64,000 nucleotides of DNA from Pseudomonas frederiksbergensis (GCF_035751725.1 NZ_CP142104.1:1736001-1800000), one strand, 5' to 3'. Shown: positions 17,886 through 26,308, counted from the stretch's first letter. Numbers and translations are program-made. The notes: generated by a model not told the origin, from the letters alone.

Positions 17886-17926
17886 GCGCAAAATAATCCT
17901 AGCGATGTGCAAAATCCTCCTAACGA
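17886..17926 (+). promoter_or_regulatory. two 20-bp direct repeats 21 bp apart, candidate AraC-type operator of flp
   Basis: Positions 17886-17905 and 17907-17926 match at 16 of 20 bases (shared core gcaaaat..tcct). The 21-bp offset puts both on the same DNA face. The pair lies about 85-125 bp before flp1 and is divergent from the AraC-type gene. This geometry is that of an AraC/XylS two-half-site operator; the link to the neighbouring regulator is inference. Confidence 0.55.
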
Positions 17927-18010
17927 CAATACCGGCCCGCTGACTAGGGTTGCATCAGGCAGTTCGAAATGTACTGCCTCTTTGAAAACAACCCCGATGA
18001 GGTGTGCGAA

Positions 18011-18202
18011 ATGACTCTTCAAACTATCAAGGCTTCGGTATTGAAGTTCGCCAAAGATGAAGACGGCCTGACCATTGTGGAATACGCCGTTGCCGGTGGG
18101 TTGATCACGGTGGCCGTGGCCGCGATGTTCGTTTTGCTGGGCGGCGCCGTGAACACCCGTATTACCGCGCTCTGCGCCGCCGTGAAGGGCGCTGCCTGCT
18201 GA
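18011..18202 (+). CDS. flp1: Flp-family type IVb pilin (copy 1)
   Basis: This 63-residue prepilin is the major subunit of Tad pili. It has a 19-residue charged leader ending in DEDG, then the processed N-terminus LTIVEYAVAGG with the conserved Glu5 and Tyr6 of the Flp motif, and one hydrophobic helix. The C-terminus carries Cys55 and Cys63, the latter being the last residue. ATG 18011 with GAGG 8 nt upstream was chosen over an upstream in-frame start. The prepilin peptidase encoded at 18567 would cleave it. Its mature part differs from copy 2 by one residue. Confidence 0.93.
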   Translation: MTLQTIKASVLKFAKDEDGLTIVEYAVAGGLITVAVAAMFVLLGGAVNTRITALCAAVKGAAC

Positions 18203-18262
18203 AACCAGCACCCGCATCGCAATGGGGCCAAGCCCATCGAGGCGCCGGTTTCCAATGTGTCT

Positions 18263-18311
18263 GATAAAGGTTCGAAGTGTCGGCTTGATGAACTTCGGGT
18301 TGTTCTTTATC
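18263..18311 (+). other. two-tiered inverted repeat between the pilin genes
   Basis: Outer arms gataaag/ctttatc and inner arms cgaagt/acttcg can form one bulged hairpin in the flp1-flp2 spacer. There is only a weak T-run after it, so it could be a partial attenuator or a 3' stability element for the flp1 message, giving unequal expression of the two pilins. Confidence 0.4.
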
Positions 18312-18348
18312 GGCCTGTTTTCGTAACCGTTCAAGTGAGGCAAACAAC

Positions 18349-18540
18349 ATGAAAGTTCAACAGATCAAAACTTCGATAGTTAAATTCATCGATGATGAAG
18401 ATGGCCTGACCATTGTGGAATATGCCGTCGCCGGTGGGCTGATCACGGTGGCCGTTGCCGCCATGTTCGTCCTGTTGGGTGGTGCCGTGAACGATCGGAT
18501 CACCGCGCTTTGTGCCGCAGTCAAAGGCGCTGCCTGCTAA
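18349..18540 (+). CDS. flp2: Flp-family type IVb pilin (copy 2)
   Basis: This second 63-residue Flp prepilin has a good GTGAGG site upstream. The predicted mature chain (from Leu20) is identical to copy 1 except Asp for Thr at residue 48, yet the leader (MKVQQIKTSIVKFIDDEDG) has diverged strongly. Many synonymous differences separate the two genes, so the duplication is not recent and the mature sequence is under constraint. It keeps the C-terminal Cys55/Cys63 pair. It probably co-assembles with copy 1. Confidence 0.93.
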   Translation: MKVQQIKTSIVKFIDDEDGLTIVEYAVAGGLITVAVAAMFVLLGGAVNDRITALCAAVKGAAC

Positions 18541-18566
18541 CCCCAACCGCCCTATGGAGACGCATC

Positions 18567-19097
18567 ATGTCCATGGAATTGCTGGTAACGACGGTACTGC
18601 TGCTAGGACTGCTGGGCGTGGCGGTGGTAAGCGATCTGCTTCGCCACCGCATCCCCAACAAGCTGGTCCTGCTGGGCCTTGCCCTGGGATTGGCCAGCCA
18701 GGCGTATACCGGCGCAATCGGCGGGCTGGGCGACAGCCTGTTGGGCATGCTGATCTGTTTCGCGTTGTTCCTGCCCATGTACGCGGTGGGTGGCATGGCC
18801 GCCGGCGATGTCAAGTTGATGACCATGGTGGGCAGTTTCCTACCCTTTCATTACGCACTGTGGGCGGCGCTGTTCAGCCTGATCGCCGGCGGTGTGTGCG
18901 GTTTCCTGATTGTCCTGGCCCGCGGCCAACTGCTGCAGACCCTTGAGCGCTACTGGTTGAGCGTCCGCGCCCAGGCCTACCTCGCGCCAACGGCGGACGA
19001 GGTCGCCGGCAAACCGTTTCCCTACTCGATTGCAATCCTGATCGGCACTTTGAACAGCGTTTACTGGCAACTGGTTGCCGGCGGCTGGGGAGTCTAG
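18567..19097 (+). CDS. fppA: Flp prepilin peptidase (TadV/FppA/CpaA type)
   Basis: This is a 176-residue A24-family aspartic peptidase with about six membrane helices. The catalytic aspartates are visible in VVSDLLRHRIPNKL (first Asp motif) and in the GGMAAGDVKLMTM segment (the GD motif). It lacks the cysteine-rich methylase domain of PilD, as expected for the short Tad-type peptidase. ATG 18567 has GGAG 8 nt upstream. It lies 26 bp after flp2, and its job is to remove the leaders of the two pilins and the TadE/F-type pseudopilins. Confidence 0.92.
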   Translation: MSMELLVTTVLLLGLLGVAVVSDLLRHRIPNKLVLLGLALGLASQAYTGAIGGLGDSLLGMLICFALFLPMYAVGGMAAGDVKLMTMVGSFLPFHYALWAALFSLIAGGVCGFLIVLARGQLLQTLERYWLSVRAQAYLAPTADEVAGKPFPYSIAILIGTLNSVYWQLVAGGWGV

Positions 19098-19099
19098 TC

Positions 19100-20428
19100 A
19101 TGCACGTCATCAACGATAGCGATGCCTACCCCAGTGAACGCGAAGCGGTGCAGCGCCTGGCGCCGCAGCCGTGCACCATACGCGACACCGGCCTGAGCGA
19201 CAGTTTCCTCGGCGAACTGGTGTGCAAGCACTTGCACGATGGCGGAGTACTGGACATGTCGCGGCTGGTGGAGCGCCTGGCCCTGACCGGCGCGGTCCTG
19301 GAGGAAGTCCTGGCGTTCCTGCGCAAGGACGGTCGCGTCGAAGTGCTCGGCCAATTGGGCCAGGCCGGCGGACAAACGCTGCGTTATGGGCTGACCGAAC
19401 GCGGCCGCAGTTCAGCCCGCGACGCCTTGGCCCGCAGCGGCTACATCGGCGCGGCGCCGTTCCCGGTCAGCACCTATCGCTCGCTGATCAAGATCCAGAC
19501 CATTCACCACGGTCGCATTACCGCCAAGGACATGAACCAGGCCCTGGCCGGCATGGTGCTCAGCCAAGGCATGCTCGATCAACTGGGTGTCGCGCTGAAT
19601 TCCGGGCGGGCGATCATGATCTACGGCCCGGCGGGCACCGGCAAAACCTACGTCAGTAGCCGTTTGATCCGGCTGTTCGCCGAGGCCATCTGGGTGCCTC
19701 ACGCGATTGTCATCAACGAATCGGTGATCGAGATCTACGACCCGCAGGTGCACCAGCGCCTGGACGACAACAGCCAGACGAACAACCTGATGCTCAACGA
19801 AGGCATCGATCGTCGGCTGTTGTGCTGCAAGCGCCCGATCGTTATCACCGGCGGCGAGTTGACCATGGAACAGCTGGACGTGCGCTACGACCCGTTCACC
19901 CGGCAATACCAGGCTGCCCTGCAACTGAAGGCCAGCAACGGACTGTTCATCATCGACGACATGGGTCGCCAGCGCATGCCCCCGGCCGAGCTGCTGAACC
20001 GCTGGATCGTGCCGATGGAGGAAAAACGTGACTTCATCAACCTGGGCGGCGGCCGTCACTGCGAGCTGCCGTTCGACCTGGTGCTGGTGTTTTCCACCAA
20101 CCTCAACCCCTTGGAGCTGGCGGACGAAGCCTTCCTGCGGCGCATCGGCTACAAGGTGCAGTTCGGCTATCTCAAGCCGGACGAATACGAGCGCATCTGG
20201 CGCCAGGAATGCGAGCGCCTGGGCATCGCCCACGACCCGCTGCTGGTGCGCTATGTCCTGCAACGGCTGTATGGCGGCGAAGGCATGCCGCTGGTGCCTT
20301 GCCACCCTCGCGACCTGTTGAACATGGCGCTTGACCGCCAGCGTTACCTGGGCGGTTCCGGGCCCCTGTTGCCGCAAGAGCTGGAATGGGCCTGGCACAA
20401 CTACTTCGTTCAGCTCGACTTCCTTTGA
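19100..20428 (+). CDS. AAA+ ATPase with N-terminal winged-helix-like region, embedded in the tad operon
   Basis: The 442-residue protein starts two bases after the peptidase stop. Residues 20-130 look like a winged-helix region (FLGELVCKHLHDGGVLDMSR, then LRYGLTERGRSSARDALARS). An ATPase core follows, with Walker A GPAGTGKT at 176-183 and Walker B LFIIDD at 282-287. Arginines near FSTNLNPLELADEAFLRRIG may be sensor or finger residues. It is not a TadA, TadZ or standard Tad component, and PAO1's tad locus as I recall it has no such gene. It may be a remodelling or regulatory ATPase of the pilus; its role is unknown. Confidence 0.8.
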   Translation: MHVINDSDAYPSEREAVQRLAPQPCTIRDTGLSDSFLGELVCKHLHDGGVLDMSRLVERLALTGAVLEEVLAFLRKDGRVEVLGQLGQAGGQTLRYGLTERGRSSARDALARSGYIGAAPFPVSTYRSLIKIQTIHHGRITAKDMNQALAGMVLSQGMLDQLGVALNSGRAIMIYGPAGTGKTYVSSRLIRLFAEAIWVPHAIVINESVIEIYDPQVHQRLDDNSQTNNLMLNEGIDRRLLCCKRPIVITGGELTMEQLDVRYDPFTRQYQAALQLKASNGLFIIDDMGRQRMPPAELLNRWIVPMEEKRDFINLGGGRHCELPFDLVLVFSTNLNPLELADEAFLRRIGYKVQFGYLKPDEYERIWRQECERLGIAHDPLLVRYVLQRLYGGEGMPLVPCHPRDLLNMALDRQRYLGGSGPLLPQELEWAWHNYFVQLDFL

Positions 20429-20443
20429 TCTGGAGATACCGAC

Positions 20444-21259
20444 ATGAGCTCTCGTACGCTTCCGCTGATAGGCGTTTCCCTGGTAATGGGCCTTGGTGCC
20501 GCATGGATGGCTGACTCCTGGCTGAGCGCGCGACTCAACGCGTCCCCCGACGATCACCTGCGAAGCGTAGTGGTCGCGACGGTGGAAATCCCCTTCGGGC
20601 AAATGGTCGAGGCCCAGCAGGTCACGACCGTACGCATGCCGATGGACACGATTCCGGACGATGCGTTCGACAGCAGCGACAAGGCCGTGGGCAAGATCGC
20701 CACCTTCGACATCCTGCGCGGTGACATCGTGCGCGGTGCCCGTCTGAGCGAACATTTGGGCGGCAGCACCCTGGCCTCGCTGATCGCGCCCGACAAACGG
20801 GCCATATCGGTGCGCGTGGATGACGTGGTCGGTGTCGGCGGCTTCCTCTTGCCGGGCAACCGGGTCGATGTGCTGGCGACCAAGACCACCAGCGCCGGCA
20901 GCAACAGCGCGACGTCGCGGACCCTCCTGGAGAATCTGCGGGTGCTGGCAGTGGACCAGACCGCTGGTACGGACAAGACGCAACCGGTGGTGGTGCGGGC
21001 CGTGACCTTGGAGATGTCCGGCAGCGAAGCGGAGCTGCTGGTTACCGCACAGACCGAAGGCAAGCTGCAGCTGGCCTTGCGCAACCCCCTGAACCTGGAG
21101 AAAAAAGCCGTGGCCGTCGCGCCGCCAGCCCCTGCGCCGGTCATGGCGATGGCTGCCGCGCCGGTGCCAAGGCCAGTGGTGCAGCGCAGTGCCAAGCCGC
21201 AGGGCGGGGCGATCACGCTGATCCGCGGCGTGGAAAGCAGCGTGATCAATGTTCGCTGA
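20444..21259 (+). CDS. rcpC: Flp pilus assembly protein RcpC/CpaB
   Basis: This 271-residue periplasmic/outer-membrane-associated protein works with the secretin. It has an N-terminal membrane anchor (residues 7-26) and an SAF domain (VVVATVEIPFGQMVEAQQVT, then GDIVRGARLSEHLGG). The conserved RAISVRVDDVVGVGGFLLPGNRVDVL segment of CpaB proteins follows. The C-terminal part is alanine/proline-rich and ends in GAITLIRGVESSVINVR. GGAG precedes the ATG 15 bp after the AAA+ gene. It is the fifth gene of the plus-strand unit. Confidence 0.92.
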   Translation: MSSRTLPLIGVSLVMGLGAAWMADSWLSARLNASPDDHLRSVVVATVEIPFGQMVEAQQVTTVRMPMDTIPDDAFDSSDKAVGKIATFDILRGDIVRGARLSEHLGGSTLASLIAPDKRAISVRVDDVVGVGGFLLPGNRVDVLATKTTSAGSNSATSRTLLENLRVLAVDQTAGTDKTQPVVVRAVTLEMSGSEAELLVTAQTEGKLQLALRNPLNLEKKAVAVAPPAPAPVMAMAAAPVPRPVVQRSAKPQGGAITLIRGVESSVINVR

Positions 21260-21331
21260 ATGACTGACCCGTGCCAGGCCTCCCAGGGCAGGGCGATACC
21301 GATCCTCAACGGTGTAGATGAGGGCTCGATG

Positions 21332-22666
21332 ATGAATGCCAGTATCCGGCAGCCGTTGACGCTGCCTCGACGCCAAGGAGGGGCGGTAAGTGTATTGATG
21401 GTGATCGCGTTGGCGGCGATCGGCATGATGGCGGCGCTGGCGTTGGACGGCGGACACATGCTGCTGAACAAGACGCGGCTGCAGAATGCGGTGGATGCCG
21501 CGGCCCTCGGTGGCGCCAAGACCCTTAGCCAGGTATCCGGCGGCATGAACATGGCCAGCACGACCCGTGCGGCGGCCTTGGACACCCTGAGCAGAAACGC
21601 CAACGCCGTCGGCAACGCTGAACTGGCCACCGCCGTCGCCGGGAACCCGGGTGCCTTTGCGGCGGTGGAGCTGTCCAGCAGCGTCTACGGCCCGTTCTCT
21701 TATCCCGGCCCGTCGGACGCCAAGTACGTGCGGGTTTCGGTCCCCAGTTATCAACTCAACGGCTTCTTCTGGAGCTTCGTCCAGTCCGTGGGCGACGGCA
21801 GCCTGGGCGGCAAGGCCGTGGCGGCGATTGCCACCGCAGGGCCCAGTCCCACAGCGCCTTGCGACCTCGCACCGTTGATGGTCTGTGGCGACGCCAGCCA
21901 GTACGACCCGGCCGCCGGTAACTTCTGGAGCTACCACTTTGGCGACCTGGTGGTACTGAAAACGGCGGCGGGCAACACCTCGCCCATCGGGCCGGGCAAT
22001 TTCCAGTTGCTTGATTTTGGCTCCGGTGGCAGCACGGTCCGTCAGGACCTGGCCGGCGGCGGCTCGGTCTGCCGCGCCGTGGGAGACACCGTCCAGACGT
22101 CGCCGGGCAATACCGTGGGTCCTGCGTCCCAAGGCTTGAACACGCGCTTTGGCATCTATAACGGCCCGGTCAGTGCCTCCGACTACCCGCCGGATCTGGT
22201 CACCTCTTCGAGCTCGCCGGCCATGACCTACAACGACACGCTCGCCCAGGCGCAGTACAAGGGCCAGGCGGTCACCTCGAGCGGCGGCGATTTGTCTGCG
22301 GGCGGCGAGGCGATCCCTGACTACAACGACTGGCGAGCCCAGGTTTCCGCCTGTGTGGCTGGCAGCGGCACGGGCTGCCAGAGCAACGGTGTCTTCGAGC
22401 GTCGGATGCTGAAAATCGTGGTGGGCAATTGCACCGGCAAACAGGGCGGCTCGACGTCCATTCCGGTGCTGGGGTTCGGCTGCTATTTCGTTGTGCAACC
22501 AATGAACGGCGGCGGCACCCAGGCGCAGATATTCGGCCAGTTCGCCTACGAATGCGAAGGCGACAACGTCCCGGGGCCGACCCCGAGCAGCGACGCCGGG
22601 CCGCAGATCATCCAGCTCTACAAAACCTATATCAACGGCAGCAGCACGCCGAGCACCGACTCGTAG
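21332..22666 (+). CDS. tadG: TadG-related pilus assembly protein
   Basis: The 444-residue protein has an N-terminal class III-like segment (RRQGGAVSVLMVIALAAIG) and the typical DAAALGGAKTL motif that follows in TadG/TadE proteins. A large periplasmic part, glycine- and serine-rich with several cysteines (for example CDLAPLMVCGD), comes next. ATG 21332 has GAGGG at 7 nt; ATG 21329 and a start at 21260 are also possible. No clear MIDAS (DxSxS) motif of a von Willebrand A domain is seen, so it is a TadG-like variant rather than a full vWA type. Confidence 0.85.
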   Translation: MNASIRQPLTLPRRQGGAVSVLMVIALAAIGMMAALALDGGHMLLNKTRLQNAVDAAALGGAKTLSQVSGGMNMASTTRAAALDTLSRNANAVGNAELATAVAGNPGAFAAVELSSSVYGPFSYPGPSDAKYVRVSVPSYQLNGFFWSFVQSVGDGSLGGKAVAAIATAGPSPTAPCDLAPLMVCGDASQYDPAAGNFWSYHFGDLVVLKTAAGNTSPIGPGNFQLLDFGSGGSTVRQDLAGGGSVCRAVGDTVQTSPGNTVGPASQGLNTRFGIYNGPVSASDYPPDLVTSSSSPAMTYNDTLAQAQYKGQAVTSSGGDLSAGGEAIPDYNDWRAQVSACVAGSGTGCQSNGVFERRMLKIVVGNCTGKQGGSTSIPVLGFGCYFVVQPMNGGGTQAQIFGQFAYECEGDNVPGPTPSSDAGPQIIQLYKTYINGSSTPSTDS

Positions 22667-22674
22667 GAGGCGTC

Positions 22675-23154
22675 ATGACACAGGCCCCTTTCAAATCACC
22701 CTGCGGCCAGCAAGGCGTGGCGCTGGTGGAGTTCACCCTGGTGCTGCCGGTATTGCTGTTGCTGTTGCTGGCCTTCGGCGAGTTCGGCCGCATGCTTTAC
22801 CAATACAACGTGCTGTTGCAGGCCAGCCGCGATGCCGATCGCTTCGTGGCCGGCCAAGCGTGGAACGCCACCCTCGGCACGGTTTCCCTCACCAGCACAC
22901 TGCAGGCCCAGACCAAGAATGTCGCGGTCTATGGCGTGCCGAGTGCCACCGGCACCGCGGTGGTGTCCGGGTTGACCACCGACCATGTGCAAGTCGTCGC
23001 CGAAGGCGTCGACCATGTACGTGTCACCATCACGTTTACCTTCTGCCCGGTGATTGGCGCGGGCAGCTGCAGCGGATCGATTCCCGGTTTCTTCGGCAGC
23101 GCCATGTCCTTGGGCATCCCGCTGGTCGCGACCACCGTCATGAGGGCGTTGTGA
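22675..23154 (+). CDS. tadE: TadE-like pseudopilin
   Basis: This is a 159-residue Tad minor pilin. It has a short basic/polar leader, then GVALVEFTLVLPVLLLLLLAFGE (Flp-like motif with glutamate) and the FGRMLYQYNVLLQASRDADRF helix typical of TadE. Two cysteines in FCPVIGAGSC may form a loop. AGGAGG lies 5 nt before the ATG. The stop overlaps the start of the next pseudopilin gene (TGATG). It is probably processed by FppA and needed for pilus initiation. Confidence 0.9.
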   Translation: MTQAPFKSPCGQQGVALVEFTLVLPVLLLLLLAFGEFGRMLYQYNVLLQASRDADRFVAGQAWNATLGTVSLTSTLQAQTKNVAVYGVPSATGTAVVSGLTTDHVQVVAEGVDHVRVTITFTFCPVIGAGSCSGSIPGFFGSAMSLGIPLVATTVMRAL

Positions 23155-23648
23155 TGAACCGCAAGCAGATGGCCGGTACTTACATCGTCGAATTCGCGTT
23201 CGTGGGCCTGCTGGTGTTCACCCTGTTGTTCGGTGTGCTGGAGATGGGGCGGCTGTATTTCACCGTCAACGCGCTGGATGAAGCGGCGCGACGCGGAGCG
23301 CGCCTGGCGGCGGTGTGCAACATCAGCGACCCGGTGATCCTGCGCCGGGCCATCTTCAACGCCGCGACGGACTCAGGCGCCAGCCAACTGATTGGCAGCC
23401 TGACCACCGCGAACCTGGCGCTGACCTATCTGGACGTCAATGGTGCGGTGGTGGCGAACCCCGCCGATACGTCCGGTGCCAGCGGATTCCGCGCGATCCG
23501 CTACGTGCGGTTGAGCGTCCAGGATTTCGTTTTCAACCTGTTTATCCCCGGGCTGGGCGTGCCCATTACCTTGCCTGCCTTCAGGGCAACCTTGCCGCGG
23601 GAAAGCCTGGGGCGCCATATCGATTCAGGGGAGATCACACCATGCTGA
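23154..23648 (+). CDS. tadF: TadE/TadF-like pseudopilin
   Basis: This second 164-residue minor pilin has the processed-type start AGTYIVEFAFVGLLVFTLLFGVLEMGRLYF and the characteristic NALDEAARRGARLAAVC sequence of TadE/F proteins. It is predicted to be anchored in the inner membrane by its N-terminal helix with a periplasmic C-terminal domain. The two pseudopilins differ in length and sequence, so they are the expected TadE/TadF pair and not a duplication; which is E and which F is assigned by order only. Its end overlaps tadZ by seven bases. Confidence 0.87.
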   Translation: MNRKQMAGTYIVEFAFVGLLVFTLLFGVLEMGRLYFTVNALDEAARRGARLAAVCNISDPVILRRAIFNAATDSGASQLIGSLTTANLALTYLDVNGAVVANPADTSGASGFRAIRYVRLSVQDFVFNLFIPGLGVPITLPAFRATLPRESLGRHIDSGEITPC

Positions 23649-24862
23649 ACACTCGGGAAAACCCGCTGACGAGCGCCACTGGCAAGGCCGGGCTGCGGAT
23701 ACTGATCAGCAGCCGCGACGCCGCGTCCCTGCGTGACCTGCAATGCGTCTGTCAACGCATGCCGTGCCTGGAAGTGAGCACGCGCCTGGTCAGCAACGGC
23801 CATGTCGATCCGCTCTATGGCCTGGACCGCATGCCTGACCTGCTGTTGTTGCGGGTCAGCCATTTGTGGCGTGAAGAATTGTCCGCCCTGCTGCAGCGTC
23901 CGGCCCATGAGCGCCCGGCGATGCTGGTGTGCGGCCTGTTGGGAGAACAGGAGGGCATGCGCCTGGCGATGCAGGCCGGCGCTCGCGACGTGTTGCCCGA
24001 GCCGTTCGCCGATACGGAACTGGTGGCTGCGTTGAATCGCCTGGTGGCGGAGGTCCGCCTGGGCAGCGGCAACGAAGGCAAGCTGATTGCGGTGATCGGC
24101 GCCAAGGGCGGCTCCGGTGGAACCCTGGTGGCGTGCAACCTGGCCCAGCAGCTCAGCGCCCGGGCAGGCAATACGCTGTTGCTGGACATGGACCTGCAAT
24201 TTGGCAGTGTGACCCATTACCTGGACGTGGCGCAGTCCCACAGTCACCTGGACGTGCTGCAACAGGTCGAGGATATGGACGGCGTTGCGCTGCGGGGTTT
24301 CTGCAGCCACTTCAGCCCGACCTTGCACGTGCTGGGCGGCCGGGCCGGCGAACTGTGCCTGCCCCAGGACGCCCAGCCGGAACAGCTCGACACCCTGTTG
24401 CAATTGGCCCGCTCCAGCTATGACTGGGTGGTGGTGGACCTGCCGCGGCAGATCGATCATCTCACCGGCTCCGTGCTGGAGCAGGTGGACCGGGTCTACG
24501 TCGTGCTGCAGCAAAGCGTCAGCCACCTGCGTGACGCCAGTGCACTGGTGCGGGTTCTTCGCGAAGACCTGGGTGTGCGGGGCGACCAGTTGCAGATCGT
24601 GGTCAACCGCTACGACAAGAACGCCGCCGTCAGCCTCAAGGACATCGGCGAGGCGCTGCGTTGCCCGAACCTTTCGAAATTACCCAATGACTTCAACGTG
24701 GTCAGCCAGAGTCAGAACACTGGCGTGCCGTTGGGGCTGCATGCGCCGAAGGCGGCCATTACCGTCGCCTTGCGCGATCTGACCGAAGACCTGGTCGGTC
24801 ACCAGATGGCCTCGGACAAAGGCCTGCTCAAACGCGCCTTCAACCGTTTCTTCGGGGGATGA
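23642..24862 (+). CDS. tadZ: TadZ/CpaE-type ATPase-like pilus localisation protein
   Basis: The 406-residue protein has an N-terminal receiver-like domain (residues 20-135, LRILISSRDAASLRDLQCV) followed by a ParA/MinD-type domain. The deviant P-loop reads GAKGGSGGTLVACNLAQQL: the signature lysine before GG is present, but the lysine of the usual GK[T/S] step is replaced by glycine. DMDLQFGSVTHYLD and VVVDLPRQ correspond to the switch motifs. TadZ proteins place the pilus machine in the cell, and several have unusual P-loops, so ATP hydrolysis here is doubtful. The ATG was chosen from the context of the tadF overlap. Confidence 0.9.
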   Translation: MLNTRENPLTSATGKAGLRILISSRDAASLRDLQCVCQRMPCLEVSTRLVSNGHVDPLYGLDRMPDLLLLRVSHLWREELSALLQRPAHERPAMLVCGLLGEQEGMRLAMQAGARDVLPEPFADTELVAALNRLVAEVRLGSGNEGKLIAVIGAKGGSGGTLVACNLAQQLSARAGNTLLLDMDLQFGSVTHYLDVAQSHSHLDVLQQVEDMDGVALRGFCSHFSPTLHVLGGRAGELCLPQDAQPEQLDTLLQLARSSYDWVVVDLPRQIDHLTGSVLEQVDRVYVVLQQSVSHLRDASALVRVLREDLGVRGDQLQIVVNRYDKNAAVSLKDIGEALRCPNLSKLPNDFNVVSQSQNTGVPLGLHAPKAAITVALRDLTEDLVGHQMASDKGLLKRAFNRFFGG

Positions 24863-24865
24863 CCC

Positions 24866-26308
24866 ATGATCAGTGATTTTCGCAACCGCCTGCGCAAACA
24901 GCCCGGCAAACCCGCTGTCTCGATGGTCGCCTCGCACGGCGACAATGCTCCAGACCCGGCCGAAGGACTGATGGCCTGGGAACATGCGATTCCCGATGTG
25001 CCCTATGAAACCCGCAGCCAGGTCACCCCGGTGGAAGCCGAATGGCGGGAAAAGATCTACCAGCAGTTGCTCAAGGTCATGGACCTGTCCTTGCTCGATG
25101 CCCTCGAACAGGCCGAGGCCACGCGGCAGATCCGCGACATCTGCCAGCGCTTGCTTGAAGAACACTCGGCCCCCGTGAGTACGGTCAGCCGACAGTTGAT
25201 CATCAAGCAGATCACCGATGAAGTGCTGGGGTTGGGGCCGCTGGAACCGCTGCTGGCCGACCACAGCGTGTCCGACATCCTGGTCAACGGTTTTGCCTCG
25301 GTCTATGTCGAGCGCTTCGGCAAGTTGCAGCGCACCGACGTGCGCTTTCGCGATGACCAGCACCTGCTCAATATCATCGACCGCATCGTTTCCAGCCTCG
25401 GGCGACGCATTGATGAATCCTCCCCATTGGTGGACGCCCGGCTCAAGGATGGTTCGCGGGTCAACGCGATCATTCCGCCGCTGGCGATCGACGGCCCAAG
25501 CATGTCGATCCGGCGCTTTGCCGTGGACTTGCTCAACACCGATAGCCTGATCCAGGTAGGCACCATGACGCCGGCCATTGCCTTGCTGCTCAAGGCCATC
25601 GTTCGCGGGCGCCTGAACGTGTTGATTTCCGGTGGCACCGGCAGCGGCAAGACCACCATGCTCAACGTGTTGTCGAGCTTCATCCCGCACAACGAACGCA
25701 TCGTCACCATCGAGGACTCCGCCGAACTGCAACTGCAACAGCCTCACGTGGTGCGCCTGGAAACCCGGCCTTCGAATATCGAGGGACGCGGCGAGGTGAG
25801 CCAGCGTGAACTGGTGCGCAATAGCCTGCGGATGCGCCCGGATCGCATCGTCATCGGCGAGGTGCGTGGCGCCGAAGCGATGGACATGCTCACGGCCATG
25901 AATACCGGCCACGACGGTTCCCTCACGACGATTCACGCCAACACCGCCCGGGATGCGTTGGGTCGCGTCGAAAATATGGTGTCGATGACCGGGGCGACAT
26001 TTCCCATCAAGGCCATGCGTCAACAAATTGCCTCGGCCATCGATGTGGTGATCCAGCTGGAGCGTCAAGAAGACGGCAAGCGTCGCGTCACCAGCATGCA
26101 AGAGATCAACGGTATGGAAGGTGAGGTCATCACCATGACCGAGATTTTCTCTTTTGCGCGCCATGGCATCGGCGAGCACGGGGAGGTCCTCGGTGAATAC
26201 AAGCCCAGCGGCATGATCCCGGCCTTTCGCGATGTACTGGCCAAGCGCGGCATCGAACTGCCTCTGAGCCTGTTCCGACCCGAGTGGATGGAGGGCCGGC
26301 AGCCATGA
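24866..26308 (+). CDS. tadA: Tad pilus motor ATPase TadA/CpaF
   Basis: This 480-residue secretion ATPase of the GspE/VirB11 superfamily powers Flp pilus assembly, and probably retraction, from the cytoplasmic face. Intact motifs are Walker [10 protein letters not shown] (residues 256-264), the Asp box ([12 protein letters not shown]), the Walker B region ([16 protein letters not shown]) and the His box ([13 protein letters not shown]). It starts three bases after tadZ and overlaps tadB by four bases. The length is normal for CpaF proteins. Confidence 0.96.
   Translation: MISDFRNRLRKQPGKPAVSMVASHGDNAPDPAEGLMAWEHAIPDVPYETRSQVTPVEAEWREKIYQQLLKVMDLSLLDALEQAEATRQIRDICQRLLEEHSAPVSTVSRQLIIKQITDEVLGLGPLEPLLADHSVSDILVNGFASVYVERFGKLQRTDVRFRDDQHLLNIIDRIVSSLGRRIDESSPLVDARLKDGSRVNAIIPPLAIDGPSMSIRRFAVDLLNTDSLIQVGTMTPAIALLLKAIVRGRLNVLISGGTGSGKTTMLNVLSSFIPHNERIVTIEDSAELQLQQPHVVRLETRPSNIEGRGEVSQRELVRNSLRMRPDRIVIGEVRGAEAMDMLTAMNTGHDGSLTTIHANTARDALGRVENMVSMTGATFPIKAMRQQIASAIDVVIQLERQEDGKRRVTSMQEINGMEGEVITMTEIFSFARHGIGEHGEVLGEYKPSGMIPAFRDVLAKRGIELPLSLFRPEWMEGRQP

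Noticed and set aside
19412..22498. A 1028-residue open frame antisense to the AAA+ ATPase, rcpC and tadG genes
   Set aside because: It spans three well-supported sense genes, is His/Gln/Arg-rich as shadows of GC-rich genes are, and has no recognisable domain.
21332..22666. Von Willebrand factor A domain in the TadG-like protein
   Set aside because: No DxSxS metal-binding motif is visible in the translated sequence, so a vWA domain is not claimed.
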